In this document: positions 17,468 through 25,604 of the stretch, in pieces
How the letters are laid out: each line of letters begins with the position of its first letter
Numbering within the stretch: position 1 is the stretch's first letter
Source of the DNA: UBA7236 sp964638865
GTDB lineage: Bacteria; Bacteroidota; Bacteroidia; Chitinophagales; BACL12
NCBI GenBank assembly: GCA_964638865.1
Contig: CAZXBG010000040.1
Span: forward strand, 1-28,135
Direction: 5' to 3'
Length of the DNA stretch: 28,135 nt
The notes under the pieces: generated by a model
What the model was told of the DNA's origin: nothing
Seen by the model: only the letters and a program-made list of their open reading frames with translations
Databases searched by the model: none
Translations under genes and position numbers: made by a program

Positions 17468-17510
17468 ACTGCAAGCAGCCTTTAAAAGCAGGATGCTTGC
17501 AGTATTTTTT
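17468..17510 (+). terminator. Intrinsic terminator after sulfatase 1
   Basis: A perfect 10-bp inverted repeat, ACTGCAAGCA (17468-17477) and TGCTTGCAGT (17494-17503), has a 16-nt loop and is followed by A and six Ts (17505-17510). It starts 16 nt after the sulfatase 1 stop, so copy 1 probably ends its own transcript and is separated from copies 2 to 5. Confidence 0.85.
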
Positions 17511-17797
17511 ACTTCGCTACTTTGCTTCGCTAAGTCAAAGCCATATTTCACATTAAAAATCTTGCATTTCATCAGAAATATCCACTGCCAAAGGGGAATT
17601 GCTGTATTTTTATTTAACATAATCTGCCAAAATGAGTTATCAGGTATTAATGCTGGCCAATCCTTACCGAATTTTCTTGCGTTTTTGTTCCGTTGCTGTC
17701 GATTGCTTTCGATATATATACCCAATTAAAAAAAATTTAAACTTTTTCAAAATAGGACCCCCTAATAAGAATTTTTATACACACAAACACACACAAC
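17511..17797. other. Noncoding spacer between sulfatase 1 and sulfatase 2
   Basis: With the terminator this makes a 346-nt gap (17452-17797), the only long one in the array. I see no convincing gene. A weak minus-strand reading frame (17462-17725, 87 codons) has no recognisable domain and runs through the terminator stem. The short direct repeat TTCGCT occurs twice near 17512-17535. The promoter for copies 2 to 5 should lie here, but no good TTG/TAnnTTTG pair stands out. The last 20 bases before the ATG are an A/C-rich leader. Confidence 0.6.
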
Positions 17798-20460
17798 ATG
17801 AAACGTACTTTTTTAACAACGCTGGTAATATTTGCGATTGTAAATGTGCAGGCACAAGCTGAATTGCCAAAACCAAATATCATTTACATTGTGATCGACG
17901 ATCTTAACGATTATCCGGAACCATTTAAAGGACATCCACAGGTAAAAACCCCTAACCTTAACGCCATTGCCGATAGCGGAACTATTTTTTTGAATGCATT
18001 TGCCTCCTCTCCGGTTTGTGCAGCTTCCCGCGCAAGCATCTTTACAGGAAAAGACGCCACTTATACAGGAATATTAAATAATGAGGATATTAATTGCACC
18101 GATTACAGTGCGAGTTTTATTCCGGGAAATTACATTATAACACTCCCTCAATACCTAAAAGACAGTGCAGGATATTTTACTGCGGGTTTCGATAAAATTT
18201 TCCACTGCGACGCTTCATCAAATGAATTTGATACAGAAACTGCGGATGTATGTGCTAAAACAAAATCATGGAATAAATTTATTACTGCAGCACAAGGTCC
18301 GGGTGTAAATGCAGCGGCAATTGCAACCGACGAAGATATCACACAATTAAAATGGTCGAAACTGGATAGCAGTTATGAAAGTTCGCTCGAAGATTATGCT
18401 TGTACTGACAGTGTTTTACAAACACTCGACGATTATTTTGAACACCCGGAATTATTTTGTGACCGTCCCCTGTTTTTGAATGTTGGTTACCATCTTCCGC
18501 ACTTGCCAATGTATGTAACGGAAAATTATTATCCGGAATATTATCAGGATGATATTTATGCAGAGCCATTTGATAAACCTTATAATGATCCTGCAAATGC
18601 ATACCCTTACAATGGAATAGTGATGCCTCCGCAACCTCAAATTGCATATAGTGATTACGACCACTTAGGAACCTTAGGTAAAAATTTTGCAGCAACTTAT
18701 GTTCACAATGGTTTTATCACAAATATCGAAGCTATCGAAACCTTGCCAATTATTGAGGATGGACTTAATGACGAAGAAAGAATATCCATACTTACAGAAG
18801 CAAAACGCGCAAATGCAGTAATGGCTTATATTGCATCCGTTCAATTTGTAGATGCTCAGGTTGGCCGAATTATAGAAAAATTAAAAGAAAATCCTGCTGT
18901 TTATAATAATAGCATAATTATTATCAGCAGCGATCATGGTTATTCTTTAGGAGAAAAGAAACATTGGTCGAAACGCACTTTATGGGAAACAGATTTACGT
19001 GTTCCTTTAATAATTACTGATGTTCGGAATATGCAAACCCAGACTTGCAATAGCACCGTTAATCTACTCGATGTTTTTCCAACTATTTGTGATTTAGCAC
19101 AGATTAATTATCCTCTTTTTCCGGGTGGTGAAAACTATTTGGATGGTTCCACATTGGTTCCTTTTTTACAACAACCTGAACTCAATATTGAAAAACCGGT
19201 ATTAAGTACTTATCGAAGGGAAGGAGATGAGGAATCGTCCTGTTTTCCGCAATATTCTGTGCGCAACAATAAATATCATTATATCATATATCGGTCGAAC
19301 AACGGTGGAGACGGTTTGGGATGTGATTATGAAAACTCAATAGTAGAAGAGGAACTTTATAAGATCGGAAAAAACCGCGAAGGTGATCCAAACGAATGGA
19401 ACAATTTAATAAACAACGAGGATTACAAATCTGTTATTCATTATTTGCAGCAATGGTTACCGGATAGTGCAAATTATCTTCAAACTGCATTTACTATAAA
19501 AATTCACCCCCCGGTACTTCCATGTTATTTACCGAATCACGGAAATATAAAATTATTTCCGGCAGTCTTTAATCAGGAAGGAAACCTGCTATTAGGTGCC
19601 GGTCTTGAACCATACTCCTTTAAATGGACAAACAATATTACAGATGAAATATTTTTAGGTAAGATCTATAACTTCAATATGGCCTCAATTCCGTCGGATA
19701 TTTTTGACCTGAGTGATGAAATATTATTTAATGTGGAAATTACGGAAATTGCTACCGGCGGACTAATAGGTTTTAATACAAAGGTTGTATTCATTAATAA
19801 TGTTAACATTCCTGACGTGGCTTTCGATCTTGAAATTGACGAATTACAGCAAAGCGTTGACGTTGTTGATTACACCATTAATGGAACTTATGATGCAACG
19901 CATTGGGCTTTTGGAGATGGCACTGCACTGGACGAGTTCTGGCCGGCAACACATTATTACGCCTCCCCCGACACCTATATTATTTCAAACAATATCGATT
20001 ATGGAAATGGGTGCCAGCTAACCGTTAACCAAAATGTTACAATTTTAAGGGNNNNNNNNNNNNNNNNNNNNNNNNNNNNNNNNNNNNNNNNNNNNNNNNN
20101 NNNNNNNNNNNNNNNNNNNNNNNNNNNNNNNNNNNNNNNNNNNNNNNNNNNGATTATGGAAATGGGTGCCAGCTAACCGTTAACCAAAATGTTACAATTT
20201 TAAGGGAAAGTGTGCCGGAAAATACGTTTAACGTATACCCAAATCCCACTTCAAAAACTGTTAATATTGTGCTTGAAAATCCTGCTGTTGAAGTTGAAGT
20301 TCAGCTAATCAATATGTTAGGGCAAACAATATTAAAAAACAAGTATGATACTGATGGAAATTTGATATATTTGAACGTTGAAAAAATTTCAGCCGGAAGT
20401 TATATCCTTAAAATAAATACGAAAGATTATACGGCTTCCCAAAAAATTGAAATTTTTTAG
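17798..20460 (+). CDS. Secreted sulfatase 2 of 5, interrupted by an assembly gap (probably intact)
   Basis: Signal peptide MKRTFLTTLVIFAIVNVQAQ. Catalytic residues: Asp34-Asp35, Cys74 in CAASR (Ala replaces the usual Pro, allowed in the CxAxR variant), Lys133 and His136 in KIFH, His235 in LPHLP (Leu precedes Pro-His), Asp379-His380 in SDHGYSLG, and Lys392. A beta-rich region, a PKD domain (HWAFGDG) and a T9SS sorting domain (from FNVYPNP) follow. The frame is broken only by 100 Ns (20052-20151) flanked by identical 55-bp copies. Removing the Ns and one copy (155 nt) leaves 2508 nt, exactly 835 codons plus stop, and joins VTILR to ESVPEN as in the paralogues. It is the most divergent of the five. 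It starts the likely operon of copies 2 to 5. Confidence 0.87.
19997..20206. repeat. 55-bp direct duplication flanking the N gap
   Basis: The 55 bases at 19997-20051 are identical to those at 20152-20206, on either side of the Ns. This is the signature of two contig ends that overlap by an assembler k-mer length and were scaffolded instead of merged. Confidence 0.92.
20052..20151. other. Scaffold gap of exactly 100 N
   Basis: One hundred undetermined bases, a conventional placeholder length. Because the flanks overlap by 55 bp and the frame is restored on collapse, the true gap size is probably negative (an overlap) and no sequence is missing. Confidence 0.95.
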
Positions 20461-20489
20461 ATTAATAATTTTAATCAAAAAATAAATAC

Positions 20490-23006
20490 ATGAAAATAGG
20501 TATTACACTACTCCTTATTGTATTCTCTCTCGTTCAACTTGGTGCGCAGGCTCCACCCAATTTTATTTTTATTGTGGTGGATGATCTTAACGATTATATT
20601 GAAGGGTATAACGGCCACCCTCAGGTAGAAACTCCGAATATAAACGAAATTGCATCTAATGGAACTACGTTTTTAAATGGATATTCAAATTCTCCCGGCT
20701 GTGCTCCTTCCAGAACAAGTTTTTTATCGGGTAAGGATGTTGCCTATACCAAGGTGTTCAATAATGAAGACTACATGAGTAAATTCCGATCAAATTTTAC
20801 CGCCGCGGAGGGAAATGCAGAAGTATTTACCTTGCCTGAAATTTTAAAGGACTCGGGTGGTTATTATACCTATGCATTAGAAAAAATATTTCACAATGCT
20901 GCATCTAACGACTATGATAAAACCACTCCTGATTTTTGTGAAAAGGGTTTATCCTGGAACAAAATGAAGCATTTTGATGAAACACTGGACTTAATAGCCA
21001 TATTGGATGATTATTCTTTTGCTCCGAATTTTAATTGGGGAATGATTCCGGATTCATTGGAACCATTATTACAGGATTATATAATGACCGACAGTGCAGT
21101 TCAATTTATTAGTCAATTTGCAAATGGCACCTATAATACCTGCGACAGGCCATTTTTTTTAGCATTGGGTTATAATCGACCACACTCCAGTAGGTATATT
21201 CCTCAGAAATATTTTCAGCCATATTATTTACAAGATATTTATGAAGAACCCTTTGTTGCTCCTTACAATACTCCTGCAAATGCTTTTCCATTTAATGGTC
21301 ATGTAATGCCTCCTCAGCCTGAACCGATTTATAATGATTACTACGAACTTCCTGATCTTGGAGTTGGGCAAAAATTGGCTGATTTTGGAGAGGGTTATTT
21401 GGAATTAATTGAATTTACCGATGACCTTCCTTTTTTGCCTGAAATTGAAGTCGGCTTAACCGATGAAGAAAGAACCGATATTCTAATGCAAACGGCCGCT
21501 TCAAATGAAGATGCTACGTTTGTTGCTGCGGTGCAATATATTGATGCAATGATCGGCAAAGTTTTGGATACCCTTAATGCATATCCCGAATTACTTGAAA
21601 ATACCATCATTGTTTTGATAAGTGATAATGGATATGCCATGGGAGAAAAAAGACATTGGACAAAATGGGCGTTATGGGAAACTGATCTCCGAGTTCCTTT
21701 TATTATTGCTGATCCATCGAGACCAGGAAATCAGATCAGCACAAAAAACGCATCACTATTAGATATTTTTCCTACCATTTGCGATTTAGCTGACGTTGAT
21801 TATCCAACCTTTGCCGATGGAAGTAATTATCTTGACGGACATAGCATAGTACCGTTGCTCAATAATCCCAATTTACTGATCGAAAATCCATCATTATCCA
21901 CCACTAAAAAAACAACAGGAATTGGAAGTTGTTTCCCGCATTATTCGGTAAGAAATGAAAAATATCATTATATACGTTATCAAAAAAACAATAACGGAGA
22001 TCTTGGAATTACCGTTTGTGATATGGGTGGTATTTATTACGAAGAAGAATTATATGAAATAGGTATTAATCGTGAAACAGATCCCAATGAATGGAATAAT
22101 TTAGCGGCAGATCCTAATTATGCACCTGTTATTGATTATCTCGAAGAATTTATGCCAGGAGGTTCCTTGTATTTGCAAAAAGCTTTTACAGTAACCACAT
22201 CTACAAAACCTTTACCCTGTTTTTTGAGTAATAATACAAAAGTTAAAATTTCTTCATTTTTATTTTCTGATTTAGGTGTTGAAATAACAGGTGCCGCATT
22301 ATCCAATTATCAATTTAAATGGACAAATAATTTAACCGGTGCAATTTTTTATGGCAGAAACTACACCTTCAATACTTTATCAATTCCTGCTGCAGTATTC
22401 GCAGCAAATAATAAGATCATATTTTATCTGGAAGTAACAGACCTCACCAGTGGTCAACTTGTGGCATTTAATACTAAATCGATATCCATCAATACTGCAA
22501 ATACACCCGGCTCTAACTTTAATCTGGTTGTCGATAATGTATTAAATAGTGTAGACATTATTAGTTATTCAATTACTGGCACTTATACTAATACCTATTG
22601 GAATTTTGGCGATGGAATCGTTTCTGAAGAATACCTTCCTGATACACATTTTTATGCAGCGCCGGGTACATATACTGTCAGAAATTACATTCAATATGGA
22701 AACGGATGTTTGAAAAGTAAAGCCCGTACTGCAACAATATTGCGTGAAGGGGAAAGTGAGCTGAATTTTGACATTTATCCAAATCCTGCTGCCAATTATA
22801 TTATGGTAGAGTTAGAAGAACCTGCAGAAAAGGCAGGATCATTGCAAATCATAAACATTCTTGGCGAAACAGTATTAACGCAAAAGATAGAACCGCAAAA
22901 TAGTTCAATACAAGTTAACACATCCGTGCTTGTATCAGGAACTTATATCATTAAAGTAAATACGGATGTTTTTTCAGGAAATAAAATATTTGAAATAATA
23001 AGATGA
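20490..23006 (+). CDS. Secreted sulfatase 3 of 5 (Asp-Asn metal site variant)
   Basis: 838 residues, signal peptide MKIGITLLLIVFSLVQLGAQ. Catalytic residues: Asp31-Asp32, formylglycine Cys71 in CAPSR, Lys132 and His135 in KIFH, His232 in NRPHSS, Asp379-Asn380 in SDNGYAMG, and Lys392. Asn replaces the His ligand seen in copies 1, 2 and 5; an Asp-Asn pair is common in other sulfatase families, so activity is expected. A beta-rich region (FKWTNNLTG), a PKD domain (YWNFGDG) and a T9SS domain (IYPNP onward, ending KIFEIIR) follow. It starts 29 nt after copy 2 with an A-rich leader. It is closest in sequence to copy 5 (shared TKWxLWETDLR, ADPxRPGNQI and FLALGYN). Substrate unknown. Confidence 0.9.
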   Translation: MKIGITLLLIVFSLVQLGAQAPPNFIFIVVDDLNDYIEGYNGHPQVETPNINEIASNGTTFLNGYSNSPGCAPSRTSFLSGKDVAYTKVFNNEDYMSKFRSNFTAAEGNAEVFTLPEILKDSGGYYTYALEKIFHNAASNDYDKTTPDFCEKGLSWNKMKHFDETLDLIAILDDYSFAPNFNWGMIPDSLEPLLQDYIMTDSAVQFISQFANGTYNTCDRPFFLALGYNRPHSSRYIPQKYFQPYYLQDIYEEPFVAPYNTPANAFPFNGHVMPPQPEPIYNDYYELPDLGVGQKLADFGEGYLELIEFTDDLPFLPEIEVGLTDEERTDILMQTAASNEDATFVAAVQYIDAMIGKVLDTLNAYPELLENTIIVLISDNGYAMGEKRHWTKWALWETDLRVPFIIADPSRPGNQISTKNASLLDIFPTICDLADVDYPTFADGSNYLDGHSIVPLLNNPNLLIENPSLSTTKKTTGIGSCFPHYSVRNEKYHYIRYQKNNNGDLGITVCDMGGIYYEEELYEIGINRETDPNEWNNLAADPNYAPVIDYLEEFMPGGSLYLQKAFTVTTSTKPLPCFLSNNTKVKISSFLFSDLGVEITGAALSNYQFKWTNNLTGAIFYGRNYTFNTLSIPAAVFAANNKIIFYLEVTDLTSGQLVAFNTKSISINTANTPGSNFNLVVDNVLNSVDIISYSITGTYTNTYWNFGDGIVSEEYLPDTHFYAAPGTYTVRNYIQYGNGCLKSKARTATILREGESELNFDIYPNPAANYIMVELEEPAEKAGSLQIINILGETVLTQKIEPQNSSIQVNTSVLVSGTYIIKVNTDVFSGNKIFEIIR

Positions 23007-23043
23007 CCTAATACTAACATTCAATTAATAAAATTTTAAGTCC

Positions 23044-25563
23044 ATGAAACTTAAATATTTGTTCGTGCTTTGCGTGTTTATTTCCCAGCTTTTAGTGGGA
23101 CAAGCACCGGTAGAAAAACCCAATATTCTATTTATCGTTGTAGACGATCTAAACGATTACATAGAAGCTCTTGAAGGTAATGCCCAGGTTAAAACACCAA
23201 ATATTAACCGCATTGCCGAATTAGGTACTGTATTCACAAATGCCTTTTGCTCTAGCCCATTATGTTGCCCATCCCGAACAACCTTTTTAACCGGAAAAGC
23301 AGCGGAATACACCAAAATTTATAGTTCCGCCGGATATAAGTGCGGAGATTTCAGCAAAATATTCACTCCAGCAAATAACAATGATGAATATTTTACAATA
23401 CCCGGATATTTAAAAGATTCTGCAGGATATTTTACCTATTCTCTGAATAAAATATTTCATTGTTATGAAAATTATCAGGAATATGATGATAGCACGCCGA
23501 ATCCATGCAATAAATCTTTATCATGGAATAAAATATTTGTTTATAATGACACCTCCGTTCTTTCGCCCGGAGTTACCATTGATGAAGAAGGACTGAACGG
23601 AAGCGAATGGGCAGCAATAAATGATACACTCGAAACTTATATGATGGATTATATTGCTGTAGACTCCACCATTAAATTTATTCATAATGTTGCCCAGAAT
23701 GATGATATCATTTGTAACAAACCCTTTTTTATTGCACTTGGAATTAAAAAACCGCATAAACCATTATATATTCCTGAAAAGTATTTTTCAGATGATTATA
23801 TAAAAGATTATTACGCACTGCCTTTTGATATTGCATATAATAATCCCAAAAATGCATTTCCGGCAAACGGTGTGTTAATGGCGCCACAACCCGAAGTTCC
23901 CTTTTCCGATTATTATGCGCTTCCAACTGATGGACTGGCTCAACAAATGGTTGCCGGAGCAGATAATGATTTTGAAGTCTGGGCAAATACATTAGACCCA
24001 TTGCCTGTAATAGATATCACCCTCACCGATGAACAACGTATAGATATTCTTGCCTGGTCAAAACGCGCAAATTTGACAATTGCCTATATGGCAGCCATAA
24101 ATTATATCGATACTCAGATTGGAAAATTATTGGACAGCCTCGAAAATTATCCGGAGATATATCACAATACCGTAATAGTTTTTATTGGTGATAACGGATT
24201 TAGTTTAAGTGAAAAAAAACATTGGGGTAAACGAGCATTATGGGAAACGGATGAAAGAGTTCCGCTCATTATTGCAGACCTCAGAGAACCGGTAGCGCAA
24301 GTGTGCAATCGCACTACAAACTTATTAGATCTGTTTCCAACCTTTTGTGATATTGCAGAGGTAGCACATCCCGAATTTTCTGATGGTTCAGATTACCTGG
24401 ATGGCCAAAGTTTAATTCCTTTATTAAATAATACTACAATGAGCTGGGTATGCCCGGTACTATCTTCAATCAAAAAAGAATATGGCACTGAGGGTTTTTG
24501 TTTTCCTCAATATTCTGTGCGTGATGAAAGATTTCATTATTTGCGGTATCAATCCAATGGCGGAACAGGAATTGTTTGTAATGAAGCAGCAAGTTTTTTC
24601 GAGGAAGAATTTTATGAAATTGGTGCAAACCGCGAAACAGACCCGTATGAATGGAATAATTTAATAAACGACGAAGATTATGCTCCGGTAATTAATTATT
24701 TGAAAGAATTTTTACCTACAGGTTCCTTATATCTTCAAAAAGCATTTGAGGTGCGGCTGTCTACTAAACCATTACCATGTTTGTTAAATAATCATGTTGC
24801 CTTTAAAATAAATACTACGCTTTATAATGAAAATGGAAATTATATTTTGGGTGCAGCATTAACAAATTATCAGTTTAAATGGACCAATAATCTAACTGCA
24901 GATATTTTTTATGGCAAAAGTTATACCTTTAATACCGCTTCCATTCCGGCAGCAACATTTGCAGCTAACGACAAAATCCTTTTTTATGTGGAAGTAACTG
25001 ATATTACCAGCGGACAACTTGTGGCGTTTAACACAAAAACGATGTATATCAACAATACCAGTTCCCCTGTAATTGACTTTTCATTGAGCAGCGGATTAGG
25101 TTTACTTAGTGTTGATATTAATGATTATAGTTTAACAGGAACCTATGCAAATTCTTACTGGACATTCGGTGACGGCAGTACTTCACAGGAATATTTACCG
25201 GATACACATTATTATGCAGCCTCAGGAACTTATTCTATTAGAAATTACGTACAATATGGAAATGGTTGCACAAAAAGTAAAGCACATAATATTGTAGTTT
25301 CCCGAGAAGCACCGCCGGAAGCATCGTTCACAATTTATCCAAATCCCGCATCCAACCTTATTTACATTAATTTTAATGCAAAAATTGAAACTGGCTCCTT
25401 ACAGGTATTCAATATATTAGGCCAGACTGTGCTCTCCCAAAATATAGTGCCTGAAACGAAACAACTTACGTTAAATGTTACTGCATTACCGGGAGGAAAT
25501 TATATTGTTAAAATAGATTCTCCTGAATTCACAAGTGAGAAATTAATTGAAATAATCAGATAA
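23044..25563 (+). CDS. Secreted sulfatase 4 of 5 (Asp-Asn metal site variant, CCPSR)
   Basis: 839 residues, signal peptide MKLKYLFVLCVFISQLLVGQ. Catalytic residues: Asp34-Asp35, Cys74 in CCPSR (the first Cys fits CxPxR, with Cys75 in the x position), Lys136 and His139 in KIFH, His238 in KKPHKP, Asp383-Asn384 in GDNGFSLS, and Lys396. A beta-rich region, a PKD domain (YWTFGDG) and a T9SS sorting domain (FTIYPNP onward, ending KLIEIIR) follow. It resembles copy 1 most (IKKPH, YDxSTPNPCxKSLSWN), yet carries the Asn ligand found in copy 3. It starts 37 nt after copy 3. Predicted to act on sulfated polysaccharide outside the cell; specificity unknown. Confidence 0.9.
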   Translation: MKLKYLFVLCVFISQLLVGQAPVEKPNILFIVVDDLNDYIEALEGNAQVKTPNINRIAELGTVFTNAFCSSPLCCPSRTTFLTGKAAEYTKIYSSAGYKCGDFSKIFTPANNNDEYFTIPGYLKDSAGYFTYSLNKIFHCYENYQEYDDSTPNPCNKSLSWNKIFVYNDTSVLSPGVTIDEEGLNGSEWAAINDTLETYMMDYIAVDSTIKFIHNVAQNDDIICNKPFFIALGIKKPHKPLYIPEKYFSDDYIKDYYALPFDIAYNNPKNAFPANGVLMAPQPEVPFSDYYALPTDGLAQQMVAGADNDFEVWANTLDPLPVIDITLTDEQRIDILAWSKRANLTIAYMAAINYIDTQIGKLLDSLENYPEIYHNTVIVFIGDNGFSLSEKKHWGKRALWETDERVPLIIADLREPVAQVCNRTTNLLDLFPTFCDIAEVAHPEFSDGSDYLDGQSLIPLLNNTTMSWVCPVLSSIKKEYGTEGFCFPQYSVRDERFHYLRYQSNGGTGIVCNEAASFFEEEFYEIGANRETDPYEWNNLINDEDYAPVINYLKEFLPTGSLYLQKAFEVRLSTKPLPCLLNNHVAFKINTTLYNENGNYILGAALTNYQFKWTNNLTADIFYGKSYTFNTASIPAATFAANDKILFYVEVTDITSGQLVAFNTKTMYINNTSSPVIDFSLSSGLGLLSVDINDYSLTGTYANSYWTFGDGSTSQEYLPDTHYYAASGTYSIRNYVQYGNGCTKSKAHNIVVSREAPPEASFTIYPNPASNLIYINFNAKIETGSLQVFNILGQTVLSQNIVPETKQLTLNVTALPGGNYIVKIDSPEFTSEKLIEIIR

Positions 25564-25604
25564 ATCAAATTGCCATACCTCATTAAAACAAATAAATTAA
25601 CACC

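Noticed and set aside
17462..17725. Minus-strand 87-codon reading frame between sulfatases 1 and 2
   Set aside because: No recognisable domain, it runs through the terminator hairpin, and its composition looks like translated intergenic sequence. Kept only as a possible relic.
17700..17797. Promoter for the sulfatase 2-5 operon
   Set aside because: Several T-rich and TA-rich words are present but none pairs a TTG with TAnnTTTG at 19-21 nt spacing, so no specific site is called.
20212..20460. Separate 82-residue gene after the N gap
   Set aside because: It is only the T9SS sorting domain of sulfatase 2; collapsing the 55-bp overlap joins it in frame.
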